Assembly (NCBI GenBank): GCA_025667525.1
Contig: JANFOE010002239.1
Span: 1 to 64,000, forward strand
Direction of reading: 5' to 3'
DNA length: 64,000 bases
From: Glebionis coronaria
Taxonomy: Eukaryota > Streptophyta > Magnoliopsida > Asterales > Asteraceae
Shown here: piece after piece, positions 26,106-37,303 of the stretch
How the letters are laid out: each line of letters begins with the position of its first letter
How positions within the stretch are numbered: position 1 is the stretch's first letter
Notes under the pieces: model-generated
Databases searched by the model: none
What the model was told of the DNA's origin: nothing
Seen by the model: only the letters and a program-made list of their open reading frames with translations
Position numbers and translations under genes: made by a program

Positions 26106-27589
26106 TGGGTGGAGGCTATGTAGGAGGAAATGCAGCAATTCTTGTTTCAGAATGTTTGGGTTCTAGTTGACTTACCAGATGGAAAGACAGCAATCAATAC
26201 CAAATGGATTCTCAAGAACAATAAGGATGCACGGGGAATTGTCGTAAGGAATAAAGCTAGGCTTGTCGCACAGGGCCACACTCAAATTGAGGGCATTGAC
26301 TACACTGAAGTTTTTGCTCCGGTTGCAAGGATTGAGGCCATTCGTCTGTTTTTGGCTTTTGCTTCTTATGTGGGCTTTACGGTGTTTCAGATGGATGTCA
26401 AGAGTGCATTTCTCTATGGAAAAATTGATGAGGAGGTGTATGTCACTCAACCTAAGGGCTTTGTAGATCCACTTCATCCCAAGAAAGTTTACAAGGTGGT
26501 CAAGGCTCTTTATGGATTACATCAGGCTCCTAGAGCTTGGTATGAGCGACTTTCAACTTTCTTGTTAAAGAATGGCTATAGAAGAGGTACTATTGACAAA
26601 ACCCTATTTCTTAGGAGGAATACCAAGGACATTATCCTTGTTCAGGTTTATGTGGACGACATTATCTTTGGTTCTACTAAGAAGGAATGGTGTGATGAGT
26701 TTGAACACTTGATGAAAGGCGAGTTTCAGATGAGTGCTATAGGAGAGCTTTCCTTCTTCCTTGGCCTACAAGTCAAGCAACAGTCAGATGGGATCTTCAT
26801 CATTCAAGATAAATATGTTCATGAGATTCTTCAGAAGTTTGACATGGATCCTCTTCGACCAGCAACAACTCCTTATGAAGTTGCTAAAGTCAAACTCAAG
26901 AATGAGCCAGACCCCCCGGTCAATGTTCACATGTACAGGTCTATGATTGGCTCACTCATGTATTTGACTGCATCACGTGCGGATATCATGTTTGAAGTAA
27001 GTGCTTGTTCTAGACATCAGGTGACTCCAACGGTTTCGAACTTGATGCAATGAAGAAGATTTTCAAGTATATCAAGGCTCAACCTAAACTGGGCTTATGG
27101 TATCCTAGAGAATCACCTTTTGTTCTAGAAGCATATAGTGATAGTGACTATGCAGGTGCTAATAATGACAGAAAGTCTACTACTGGTGGTTGTCAATTTT
27201 TGGGTCACCGACTTATTTCATGGCAATGCAAGAAACAGACAATAGTAGCTACTTCATCAACAGAAGCTGAATACGTTGCTGCTGCTAGTTGTTGTGGACA
27301 GGTTTTATGGATCCAAAATCAAATGTTGGATTATGGTTTCAATTTTATGAACACCAAAATTTTTATTGACAATCAAAGTACTATCTGCATTGTGAAGAAT
27401 CCTGCTTTTCATCAGCGAACAAAGCATATTGAAATTAGGCACCATTTTATACGGGATGCCAATGAGAAGAAGTTGATACAGGTTCTTAAAGTTCATACGG
27501 ATGATAATGTTGCTGATTTGCTGACAAAAGCATTTGATGGTCCTCGGTTCAACCACTTAGTGGTTCACATTGGGATGGTCAATCCTTGA
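26106..27589 (+). pseudogene. C1 pol: copia reverse transcriptase and RNase H
   Basis: The frame enters at WVEAM, has TAG instead of Gln near 26122, then runs to 27053. It carries [47 protein letters not shown] and the catalytic [11 protein letters not shown] small indel near 27040 shifts the frame. RNase H then runs to 27589 with [30 protein letters not shown] and KHIEIRHHFIRD. Wording throughout is that of the SIRE-type copia clade. Enzyme residues look intact apart from the stop and frameshift. Symbol pol applies to the element polyprotein. Confidence 0.9.
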
Positions 27590-28217
27590 GGTCTAGGATT
27601 GAGGGGAGGCTAAGCCTAAGGGGAGGCTTCGTGTACATATTACTTTGCACAGACTAACATATTGGTAGATTTTAACAACATATTGCATTGGTTCTGGTGG
27701 TGTGTGTTACTCCTGGTGGAGGATTTTGCTAACTTCTGGTGGTTATATTCTTTTATGACTGGCTTCTGGTCCTCATTGGTTAGCTTCTAGTCATTATTGG
27801 TTGGCTTCTGGTGGTTAAAAATCCTTCTTTGTCAAGTGATGATTGGCATCTGGTACTGGTATGGGACACTGTTCATTCTTATTGACTTTTATTGACCACA
27901 TTTTGCTTCTAGTACTGACCATTGTTCGCTTTGACTTTTAGTCAACGCTTCTAATTCTGGTATTTACACTCTTATTTAACTTTGGTAAATTGGAATTTGG
28001 AAATTATGTTAAAAGGGGCAAGTGGTTACTATGTAATAATTGTCTAATTTGAAAGGGAAACCCCCCATTAATAAGGGTCAATGAACAGTTACTACCTTCA
28101 TTATTTATGGTCAATTAACCCCCCTTGACTCATTCATTCCACTCATAACACACACACAACCGATCCTACTCTCTCAACCCTAACCAAAATCATCTTCCAT
28201 TCAATTAATCAAGATCC
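27590..28217 (+). other. C1 spacer with GCTTCTGGT motif repeats
   Basis: Between pol and the accessory ORF, variants of GCTTCTGGT recur. Their CTGGT cores are at about 27694, 27713, 27736, 27766, 27787 (CTAGT), 27808, 27828 (degenerate) and 27850, with more after 27909. Several gaps are 19-23 bp. The sequence next to the ORF (27960-28217) is ordinary leader-like sequence. Confidence 0.7.
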
Positions 28218-31200
28218 ATGGCTGCCCTGGTATACCAACATGATCACAACAAGGTCGCCTATCTAGGAGATGGTCCACATCGTGATGATTTTACTGACAT
28301 TCTGGACTTCATTGAGGCTTAGAATCTAAGGTATGCTTTTACTGTATGTCCCACTATTTATGATAATGTCATTCGTCAGTTTTGGGCATCTACTCGTCTT
28401 GTGGTTGTGGTTGGTCGTCCACGTGAACTCCATGCTACCATAGATGGACGTTCATACGTTGTGTCTGAGGCTTCTATTCGATCTTCCCTTCATCTTCAAG
28501 ATGAAGTTGGTGTTGTGTCCATCCCCAATTCGGAGGTGTTGGAGGGGATGGCTGCTATAGGGTACAATCATGGGGGAAGTTTAACTTCCAGAAGGATAGG
28601 TTTTCCCCCCAATGGAAGCTTCTGGTGCATTTTTTGATTCATTGTTTAAGTCCCAAGTCTGGGAGTTAGGATGCTTTCCCTACTCCTTTGGCTACTGGTC
28701 TCATTTGCTTAGCCCAGGGTAGGGTATTTAATTTCTCTCGTTATTTGTTTGAGGGGATGGTGAGTAATCTATCTAGTGCTGGTTCTAGGAAAAAGTTTCT
28801 GATGTATCCTAGGTTTTTACAACAAATATTGGTTTGCATTCCTCGTGATAGGACTGAACATGTGCCTTCTAAGCTTACTGCCAAAGTGTATTATAATATG
28901 GTCCATGGGTTTAGCGGGGAGTGGAGGCCCCTTTCTGAGGCCATGTTGGGGCTGGCTCAGGGTCCTCCTGATGTTGTTGTTTCTCCGGTTGAACAAGCAG
29001 AGGAGGAACCTCAACTTGATGATGACCCTATGGAGGAGGAGGCTCCTGCTGGTGGTGCTTCTCATGTGGTTGAGGAGGTGGTGGTTGACAGACCATCCAC
29101 TTCTAAGGCTGGTCCTTCTTCGGTACCACATAAGTCTCCTTTTGTGGAGACTCCCCCTCCTAGTCCTGCTCAACACTCTTCTGATAAGCCTTTTGGTGCT
29201 AGTACTCCTAATGTTGGCCCGTCTGCTACTTCGGGCTCCAATGACGCCTTTCCTAACCCAAGTCCTCTTGGTGGGCAGGCGGAGGATCCTATTACACTTA
29301 TTTCGTTACTTGATCTTATGCACAGGTATCATGCGCGGATTCTTTCCTTGGAAGCTGATTTAAATCAACAGCGGAAACTTACTAGGGAGTTTGTTCTTCC
29401 TATAGCTGATCGCATCAAAGCTTTGGAGACTCGGCAAAGACGACGAAAGAAGCATGTGGTTCATTCTGATTCTGATGAGGAAGTTAAGGATCGTGTTGAG
29501 GATGGTTTGACCTTGTTGGCAAAGGCTGCCTTTGCTGATAAATTGTATGATGATTTGCCGGTTCCTCCGACTTCCTCCAGTGTTCCTTCTCCTGATGCTA
29601 TTCCCACTCCTATGGATGGTGCTTCTGGTCCTACTGCTGGTTCCAATGCTGGTCTATCCCATGATTCAAAGGGGAAGGCCCCAATGACTGATGCTCCCTC
29701 ACCACCTCGCAAGCGTACATATAGACAGCTTGAGGAGGATAGGTTAGGTGAGGAGGCTGCTCAACGGATGCAAGCCGAAATTGATGAAGCTGCTCGGGCT
29801 GAGGAGGAAGCGCTTCAACAGCAGAGACGTGAACAAGTCCAGCATGATGTAATGCATTGGAATGATAGTGATTGGATGCAGGTGTTGACTATTCTTACCA
29901 GGGATTATTCCCAGTTCACTGATCTTCTGGGTGCGGATGTGGATGAGCATAACTGTATTCCAAGAGCCATGGTGTTTATGCGCAAGCATCAGTTGGCACT
30001 TGCTGCACAGCTTTGTGAGAAGCGTAAGAACAGACCATTGTCGCGAACTGAGGAGCGAAAGCAGATGCAGCGATATGTGAAGTATCAGTCGGCTGCTTAT
30101 TTCCAAGCTGGTTGGAAGTGGGACAGGGTTCGGGCTTTGTCTTTTGATGAACTTAAAGCACTATATGAAAGAATGGTCAAGCATCAAAGCACCCCAATTC
30201 CAGAACGATTTATCTACCGTCCTTCTCCTCGTGTGGTGACCACTTCTTCACCTGTTGTTACTACTGGTCCTACATCTGATCCTACTCCTGGTTCTGCTGT
30301 TATTCCCTCGGTTTTTGTTGCTTCTACAGTTGGTACCACCACTACTCCTTTGGTTGCTCCTCTGGTTTCTTCTTCAGGTCCTGCTACCACCACCACACAT
30401 GCTACCACCACCACCTTTGCTACCACAACCACCACAACTGCTACACCTGATATGGCATCACCATCACCACCAGTTCCTGGTTCTCAACCTATTCCTTCAT
30501 CTAGTGCAGCTCCTGTTGATCCCTTGGGTGGGCAAACTCTTGATTCTACTTCTCCTGCTCCCACTACTGCTGCTCAGGTAAAGGTAAAGGTTGAACCCTC
30601 TCCTAGTGATCCCACACCTCGACGTTCGCTTCGCCAGAAATCGGCTCGACGTGTTAGACATGGCAAGACGGTCCCCTATGAGAAGCGTGATCCTGAAAAT
30701 TTGATTGATGCAGCTTCTGAGAGTGATTCTGATTTGCCTTTGGGAAATGGTTATATTACTGGTTGGACGGTTGCGCGTTCCACGACTCTTCCTGGTTCGG
30801 TATCTCATCGAATTACTCTTAGTGATGGGTCTGTGAGGTTAGCTTCGGGTCTGCAGGGTATTTTGTCTTGGGCTGATCGTAAGGATCTTATGGCTTTATA
30901 TGGGTTTGTGGATACCGGCATGCCTGTTTATCCCATGGCTGTGTCTTCCTGGCCTGGTCTGCGAGTATGGGCTGATCTTAAGATGATGCTTGATGCACCT
31001 TCTCATGCTCCTGTTTCTGGTGTCTGGAAGGATCAGATGCAATGGGTTATTCAGCGATGGAAGTTATATGCGGGATGTGGTGTGCATATGTTGGAGTTGG
31101 AATCTGGTCATATGGTCTTCATGCTCACAGACGTGGATTATCCTTTGACGATTGCTTCGATGGAGGCTATGTTGGCTTGTCACTTGCAAATTTCAAATGC

Positions 31201-31294
31201 TCCATCAGGGAATGAGTCCTCTATGGCAACTGCGTTGGTGGAAGGGATCCAGGCTCGTTTGAAAGCGGATAAGAAGGCTGCTTCTGGTCTCTGA
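28218..31294 (+). pseudogene. C1 accessory ORF (aORF1), two conserved domains around a divergent middle
   Basis: Starts MAALVYQHDHNKVAYLGDG, with TAG at about 28319, a frameshift near 28575 and another stop near 28665. It is then open for 868 codons to 31294. N-terminal domain: IYDNVIRQFWAS, EASIRSSLHLQDEVGV, FLIHCLSPK, GLICLAQGRVFNFSRYLFEG, KFLMYPRFLQ. The middle is acidic and Pro/Ser/Thr-rich, with coiled-coil stretches (LEADLNQQRKL; EEDRLGEEAAQRMQAEIDEA) and basic patches RQRRRKKH and RRSLRQKSARRVRHGK that could be nuclear signals. C-terminal domain: ADRKDLMALYGFV, LRVWADLKMML, RWKLYAGCGVHMLELES. It has no signal peptide or clear membrane helix, so it is not an evident envelope. Similar proteins in Asteraceae databases carry the label 'synaptobrevin, longin-like' (recall). 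Function unknown. Confidence 0.8.
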
Positions 31295-32239
31295 TTTGGT
31301 TGGTTTGTAAGTGTTTTTGTTTTGTGTTTTTGATCCTTTGTTCATATTATCATTCTTTTCACCAATATGTAAAGTGATTGGTGAATTTCATTCTTTATAG
31401 TTAAGAAAAAACTTAAAAAAAAATATAAATATATATATACATCCTGGATTTTATACTTGTGAATATAATACCATTTGTTGATTCACACTTTGGGTTCTGG
31501 TTGCTGAATTGTCCTTGTGCTGGTTACTGATTTCATCTGGTGTTGGACTTGGTCCTCACAACAAATGGTCCTCAACTCACCATGTCTAATCGACAAGAAA
31601 GAGTTGATTCACCTTGAGGGTACGGCTCCTGGTGCGATTCTCAAATCCGTTGATGGTTGCCAGGTTACCCAAAACTAGATGGTTTTCACTTGCCATGGTC
31701 CTAGACTGAAAAGTGGCTAATCCAAGGGGGTACGGCTCTTGGTAAAGATTTTATCAAATCCGTTGATAGCTGTAATAGCTTGCTTAAAGCTATCGGGTTT
31801 TCAACTCACCGATGCTTCATTGCTAAGAGTTGGCGAGTCCAGAGGGGTACGGCTTCTGGTAAAGACATATCAAATCCGTTGACGGCTGTGATGGTTTGCC
31901 TAAAATCATCAGGGTACTCCCACTCACCATTGATTCACGTTCTAAGAGTTGGGATGGGTTCTAGTCTCCCAGGGTGATGCTTATTCCACCAGAAAGACTG
32001 GCTAGCCCAAGAGCGAGCAACTAGTTGGTAAAGGCTCATCAAATCTGCTCATGTTGATGTAAAGATTCAACACGATGCTGATTTGTTTCAAGCTTTAGAG
32101 AAGATTCTAGTGTTTCATGTTACGGCGGTTCTTCTGTTTCTTATCTTGCTGATGCTGCTATAATTTTTGTTGATTCAATCCTCGAGCTTTATTGCACGTT
32201 TTCCAGGAAACTTGAACTCAACAGGTCAAATTCAAGTTT
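31295..32239 (+). other. C1 3' spacer
   Basis: Untranslated region between aORF1 and the polypurine tract. The GCTTCTGGT-like motif continues (for example around 31496-31560) and a triplicated unit follows. No ORF with recognisable content. Confidence 0.65.
31600..31965 (+). repeat. Imperfect tandem repeat, about 115-bp unit, three copies
   Basis: 'gggtacggctyytggt' begins at 31618, 31728 and 31845. Each is followed within about 30 bases by 'tcaaatccgttga', and ends in a phrase like 'actcaccrttg'. Confidence 0.8.
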
Positions 32240-32249
32240 AGGGGAGGAT
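32240..32249 (+). other. C1 polypurine tract
   Basis: AGGGGAGGAT sits directly before TGTTAGGACC. The same tract precedes the C2 3' LTR at 38735-38744, so it marks the 3' LTR edge of C1. Confidence 0.8.
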
Positions 32250-32299
32250 TGTTAGGACCATTGGAATTATTAAATGTAATAGGTAGACTAGGAGGTATG

Positions 32300-34362
32300 T
32301 AGTTCCTCCTGGTCCTAGTAAAGATAATGGTGGTCTCCAAGTACCACCAGATACAAACATGCATGGTCCTTCAGGCGCTGACAAAGGCAAATCTAGCGCT
32401 GACAAGACCAATTCAGACGTTGATAGTTCAGACGTTGACAACAACAGTTCAAGCGTTGTTAGCCCAAGCGCTGACAAACAAGGTTCAGGCGTTGACAACA
32501 CTTCTGCACATCTTTTCTCTTCCATTTTTGAACAAGGTGAACCTTCTAATATATATGAAGAGGTTCATCCTCATGTTGATGAAAGAGAGACCGATGAAGA
32601 AGATATTGGCAACATGGAAAATTAAGTTGAGGACACCAGACTTTTTAAAGGAGGAGTTCTCACTTCCACTATGAAGAATCACCCCACTTCTCAAATCATT
32701 GGTGATATTATGACTCCAGTTCAGACTAGAAGATCTCATCAAGGTCTTGGTGGGTTTATTGCCAATATACACAAGTAGGTTGATACCCCTCTTGTGCAAG
32801 CATGTTTGTTTTCCTGTTTTCTGTCACAACAGGAACCCAAGAAAATATTTGATGCTCTCAAAGAGCCAAGTTGGGTGGAAGCAATGCAGGATGAGCTTCA
32901 CCAATTTGCAATTCATGATGTTTGGGAGCTGGTTCATTGTCCCAGATATGTCAGACCTATAGGGACAAGATGGGTTCTAAGAAACAAGAGAGATGAAAGA
33001 GGCATTGTGGTCAGAAACAAGGCAAGGTTAGTGGCTCAGGGATATACACAAGAGGAGGGGATAGACTATGAGGAAGTCTTTGCACCAGTTGCAAGGATTG
33101 AAGCTATAAGGATCTTTCTAGCCTATGCATCCTACATGGGCTTCACTGTCTATCAAATGGATGTCAAGAGTGCCTTCCTCTATGGAACTATTGTTGAGGA
33201 GGTATATGTGATGCAGCCTCCAAGTTTTGAGGATCCAGAGAATCCAGATAAAGTGTATAGAGTCAAGAAGGCTATGTATGGACTTCATCAATCCCCAAGA
33301 GCATGGTATGGTACTTTGTCTACCTATTTGGTTGACAATGGATTCAAAAGGGGCACCATAGATCAGACACTATTTACAAAGAAGAAAGGCAAGGATGTGT
33401 TGCTTGTCCAGGTCTATGTTGATGACATCATTTTTGGGTCTACTGATCCAAAGATGAGTAAGGATTTCTCCAAGCTTATGACAGACAAATTCAAGATGAG
33501 TGCTATGAGGGAGATGAACTTCTTTCTTGGTTTACAAGTTCAGCAGAAAGAAGATGGTATCTTCATCTCCCAGGATAAATATGTGGCTGAGATCTTGAAG
33601 AAGTTTGGCTTTTCTCCACATGAAAAGAGGGCTACTACTCCTATGGATAGAGAACACCCTTGGGGAAAGATTGGAGATGGGAAAGATGTTGATGTCAGGC
33701 ACTATAGATCCATGATTGGATCCTTGATGTATCTTACAGCCTCCAGACCTGACATCATGTTTGCTGTGTGTGCTTGTGCACGCCATCAAGTGACTCCCAA
33801 AGAATGTCACCTTTATGCTGTGAAAAGGATCTTTAGGTACCTAAGATGCTATCCTAGTCTTGGTTTGTGGTACCCAAAGGATTCACCATTGGAGCTGATT
33901 GCATATTCAGATAGTGACTATGGAGGTGATAAGTTTGATAGAAAATCCACAACTGGTGGATGTCAGTTTCTTGGGAGTAGGTTGATATCTTGGCAATGCA
34001 AGAAATAAACAGTGGTGGCTAATTCTACAACTGAAGCTGAGTATGTGGCTGCAGCTGCTTGTTGTGGACAAGTTTTGTTGATTCAGAACCAGCTGTTGGA
34101 CTATGGGTATAATTTCATGCATACCAAGATATTTGTTGACAATAACAGCACTTTATGCATCATTAAGAATCCTGTACATCATTCTAAAACTAAACACATA
34201 GAAATTAGACACCATTTTATAAGAAATTGTTTTGAAAAAGGTTTAATACAACCAGATAGGGTTGACACTGAGGAAAATGTGTCAGATTTACTAACTAAAC
34301 CTTTTGATGCTGGGAGGTTTCAATACTTGGTAACAAGTATTGGAATGATCAATCTCACATAA
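32300..34362 (+). pseudogene. C2 pol: linker, reverse transcriptase and RNase H
   Basis: The linker is hydrophilic and repetitive (GADKGKSSADKTNSDVDS) and includes stops at 32623 and about 32776. The RT frame (32794-34008) holds [54 protein letters not shown] and the catalytic [13 protein letters not shown] replaces Gln at 34006-34008. RNase H then continues in the same frame to 34362 with STTEAEYVAAAACCGQ and KHIEIRHHFIRN. It is a different subfamily from C1: wording differs throughout, for example [14 protein letters not shown] against [14 protein letters not shown]. Confidence 0.9.
32374..32495 (+). repeat. C2 motif array 1 (CGYTGACA) in the pol linker
   Basis: Seven copies with the CG at 32376, 32397, 32418, 32433, 32454, 32469 and 32490. 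Steps are 21, 21, 15, 21, 15 and 21. All steps are multiples of three and encode repeated (A/V)D(K/S) peptides. Confidence 0.9.
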
Positions 34363-34455
34363 TATGTGTTTTGGAGTCTTTTTGTAAAAGTATGTACAGG
34401 ATGATGCATTGTTATTAGTCTTATTGATGATTTAGATTTTCCACTATATTTTTCT

Positions 34456-34575
34456 AATGCTGACAAAGGTTGCTTGAACGCTGATAAGTGTTTTTGTAAC
34501 GTTGTCAGCAATATAATTGTCTAACGCTGACAAAGCTTCCCTCAACGCTGTCATATGTTATCGGGGCGTTGTCAG
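34456..34575 (+). repeat. C2 motif array 2, non-coding
   Basis: Six copies with the motif anchor at 34458 (TG for CG), 34479, 34500, 34525, 34546 and 34567. Steps are 21, 21, 25, 21 and 21 although no protein is read here. Confidence 0.9.
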
Positions 34576-35215
34576 CAACAATGTTAGTTTTGTGGTTTTC
34601 AATCTAAATGTGCAGATGGTGTTAGCAGTATACCATTGGATACAGAGTTGCTTATGGATCAATGGAGAAGCATTTGGACAAGTTTTTATTTATGGATGAT
34701 GGTTGGAATTTTTAATTCCTATCTTGACATAAATGTTTATGTTCATGCATGTTTTTAGCAACTTATGTATCATAGTTTAAGGGGAGGTTTTAGGAACCTT
34801 TAAGATGTTTGGGTATCCATATGATACTCTTATCACAATTCTAGATTGTGTCCACATGTAAGTATGAGTTAGTTTTACTAAATCATGAGGCACTATAGCA
34901 TGCAAAGTTGATATACTATGCATACTGCCAAGACATTTTTGGCCTAGAATTGGTTGTGGTCTGTTGGGAGAATTGGGAATAATTTTGTTATGGAATTTAC
35001 CTGGGAGTAACAAGGATTTAATAAGGTAACTTGGTTGTTAAGAGTTTTGGTTAGCAAGGGACACTAGAGGACTGTTATGTCTATCTTGCTTAAGCAAGTG
35101 TGCATAACTGGACAGTGTTTGCCGCCCTATAATAATTATCAGCTTTTTGGTTATCTTCTCTAGGATAAATTACTTTGTTAAGGTCATTTTTCATTTTTAA
35201 ACATTTTTATTTTTG

Positions 35216-35338
35216 GACGCTGACAAGTATTTTTCCAAGCGTTGTTGTGACCAATTTAGACGCTGACATGGCTATAGGCAAACGTTGACAAGATTTTAGC
35301 CGTTGGGCGTTGATAGGTTATTTTTGACCGTTGACACT
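35216..35338 (+). repeat. C2 motif array 3, non-coding
   Basis: Copies anchor at 35218, 35240, 35261, 35283, 35301, 35308 and 35329, mostly 21-22 bp apart. Consensus is again RRCGYTGACA. Confidence 0.85.
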
Positions 35339-36338
35339 CAATGGGACCTACCCAGTTGTTACTTTTTGACATATTTTTAGGCCGTAATTTTGGGAGCAGA
35401 TAACTTCATTTAATGCATGAGATAAAATTATTCTTTTTCAATATTTTCATGATTGTGTTTTTGAAAAGACTTGCCTATTTTTGGGCCAATCACATGCATT
35501 TTCTTCTCCTATAAATTTGGCTCCTATTTTTAAACAGGGTATCTATAATTCTTGTCTAACACAATTTTCTCTTATCAACTTCATCTTCATCAATCAATTT
35601 TAACAGCTTTCAACAATGGCACCAAAGTTTAAACCATCAGAATTGGAATTGGGGTTCAGAAGCCAACACAACATGATCGCGTATCTTGAAGCTGATGATA
35701 CTCTATTTCCCCAATACACACAAATGGTGGCGTATTTGAACACATCTCCTCTTAGGTATGCTCTTTCTCATGCACCAATCATTCCTGTCACACATATTAA
35801 ACAGTTTTGGAACACTGTTAGTTCCTCAACAGTTAATAGAGTGACTACATTGACTTCTATTATTCATGGGAGACCTTGGGTGGTTACTGAGGCTTTGGTA
35901 CGCCAAGCCTTGCATCTTGATGATGCTGATGGTATAGCCACCCTTCCCATTAGTGAAATAGAACAAGGACTACGGGCTTTGGGTTATCATTTTCCTGATG
36001 AAGGAACTTTAAACAAGTATCATAAACAGGAGTTTCCCCCAGCCTGGAAGTACCTCATACATGTCCTACTTCAATGTTTGAGTCCCAAATGCACTGCACA
36101 CAATGAGATCAATAGATCTATTGCTAGTGCTATTGTATGTATTGCAACTGGGCAAAAATTTAATTATTCAGAAATTATTTTTGAGGGCATGTGTAAAAAT
36201 AAGGGGAACAAAATGACTTTAGCTTATCCCCGATTTTTACAAATGGTTTTTGATGTTCAAGGATACTGCACAAGGGATCATAATGATTTTTATGAGATCC
36301 CTGTGCAAAAGAAAGCTATTTTTATGAAGATGAACTCA

Positions 36339-36365
36339 CCCCCCCCCCCCCCCCCCCCCCCCCCC
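36339..36365. repeat. 27-base C homopolymer inside aORF2
   Basis: Uninterrupted C run encoding poly-Pro. The reading frame differs on its two sides, so it is the likely site of a slippage frameshift, or of an assembly length error. Confidence 0.95.
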
Positions 36366-36504
36366 ATCGTGACCTACCCTTAACCCAAGCTATGCTTGCT
36401 GTCATTGCAGCAGCTCAACCCCAACCAGACCCCCAACCACAAATTGACCCAATACCTGAACCATTACCTTCACCTAAACATATGCAAATTGACAAAGAAC
36501 CCTT

Positions 36505-36560
36505 CAACGCTGACACGTAAAATGTTGGCGTTGATGTGCCTATTTCTAACGTTGACACAC
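36505..36560 (+). repeat. C2 motif array 4 inside aORF2
   Basis: Three copies anchored at 36508, 36529 and 36550, exactly 21 nt apart. Confidence 0.85.
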
Positions 36561-37207
36561 AACCTTCACAAACCCAAACACCCCTTAACCAACCCACATC
36601 CACCCAATCCACATCATCTTCTACACCCCCTGAATATAGGTTGATGAAACGCCAAAGGACTACTGGAGTGTTCTCCTCTGGTGGTCCTAGCCATGTAGAA
36701 GAGAGAACCACCACCACAAGTGTGGCTGGTGATATGGATGAGGCTGGGACTATTGGTTCTGGCTTAGAAGCTGGCCAAGGCAGTCCCACCATCATTAAGT
36801 CCTCATCCATGCCCAATGAATCTGACTTGGGAGGTTAAATTCCCATTTTAGAAGAGGGCAGATTGGAACCAATGACCCTAATTGAATTGACGGCAGTCTG
36901 CATGAGCTTGCAAAAGCAAAATGCAGACTTAGTACAAGTTGTCAGCTCACAAGGCCTTGAACTCAAGCAATTGAGGGAGAGGATTGTTGTTTTGGAGACT
37001 GCAAGTGCAAGGAGAGGTATGGAGGAATCTTCCAAAGGGGAGGAAGATCCAATAAATGTGAGTGATAAGGGCAGCCATGATGGTCAATCTTTGGATGTTG
37101 CTGAGGCCCTTACAAGTTTGAAGAAACAAACAGGTTTTGATACGTCCTTAGTCTCTCCTACCAACTTGAATTTATCATTTACAGTCATGTTGGAGGAGAT
37201 TGCAAAA

Positions 37208-37303
37208 GGCGCTGAGGCAGGAAATTTGGGCGTTGACAAGGAAAATTTGGACGCTGACAGAAATATTTTGGGCGCTGATAGAACAAAATTGGGCGTTGAC
37301 AGA
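37208..37303 (+). repeat. C2 motif array 5 inside aORF2
   Basis: Five copies anchored at 37210, 37231, 37252, 37273 and 37294, each exactly 21 nt apart. They encode the 7-residue repeat NLGVDKE / NLDADRN / ILGADRT / KLGVDRP. Confidence 0.93.

Larger units (their letters stand above)
26106..32249 (+). mobile_element. C1: 3' half of a SIRE-like Ty1/copia element
   Basis: Starts abruptly inside pol, just upstream of the RT domain. It continues through RNase H, a motif-rich spacer, a large accessory ORF, a second spacer with a triplicated unit and a polypurine tract AGGGGAGGA (32240-32248). Its 5' LTR, gag, protease and integrase are absent. Fewer than about 50 bases after the tract (TGTTAGGACC...) could be the start of its 3' LTR before C2 sequence begins. 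Confidence 0.8.
34363..35615 (+). other. C2 spacer between pol and accessory ORF
   Basis: About 1.25 kb without a gene. It contains two motif arrays (listed separately), a purine-rich 'aaggggaggtttt' near 34780, and a leader-like stretch with a short TATA-like 'cctataaattt' (about 35510) upstream of the accessory ORF start. A subgenomic promoter there is possible but unsupported. Confidence 0.6.

Noticed and set aside
28817..30808. Several antisense and +1 ORFs over 70-170 codons within aORF1
   Set aside because: Shadows of a GC-richer coding strand with repetitive codons; none has recognisable content.
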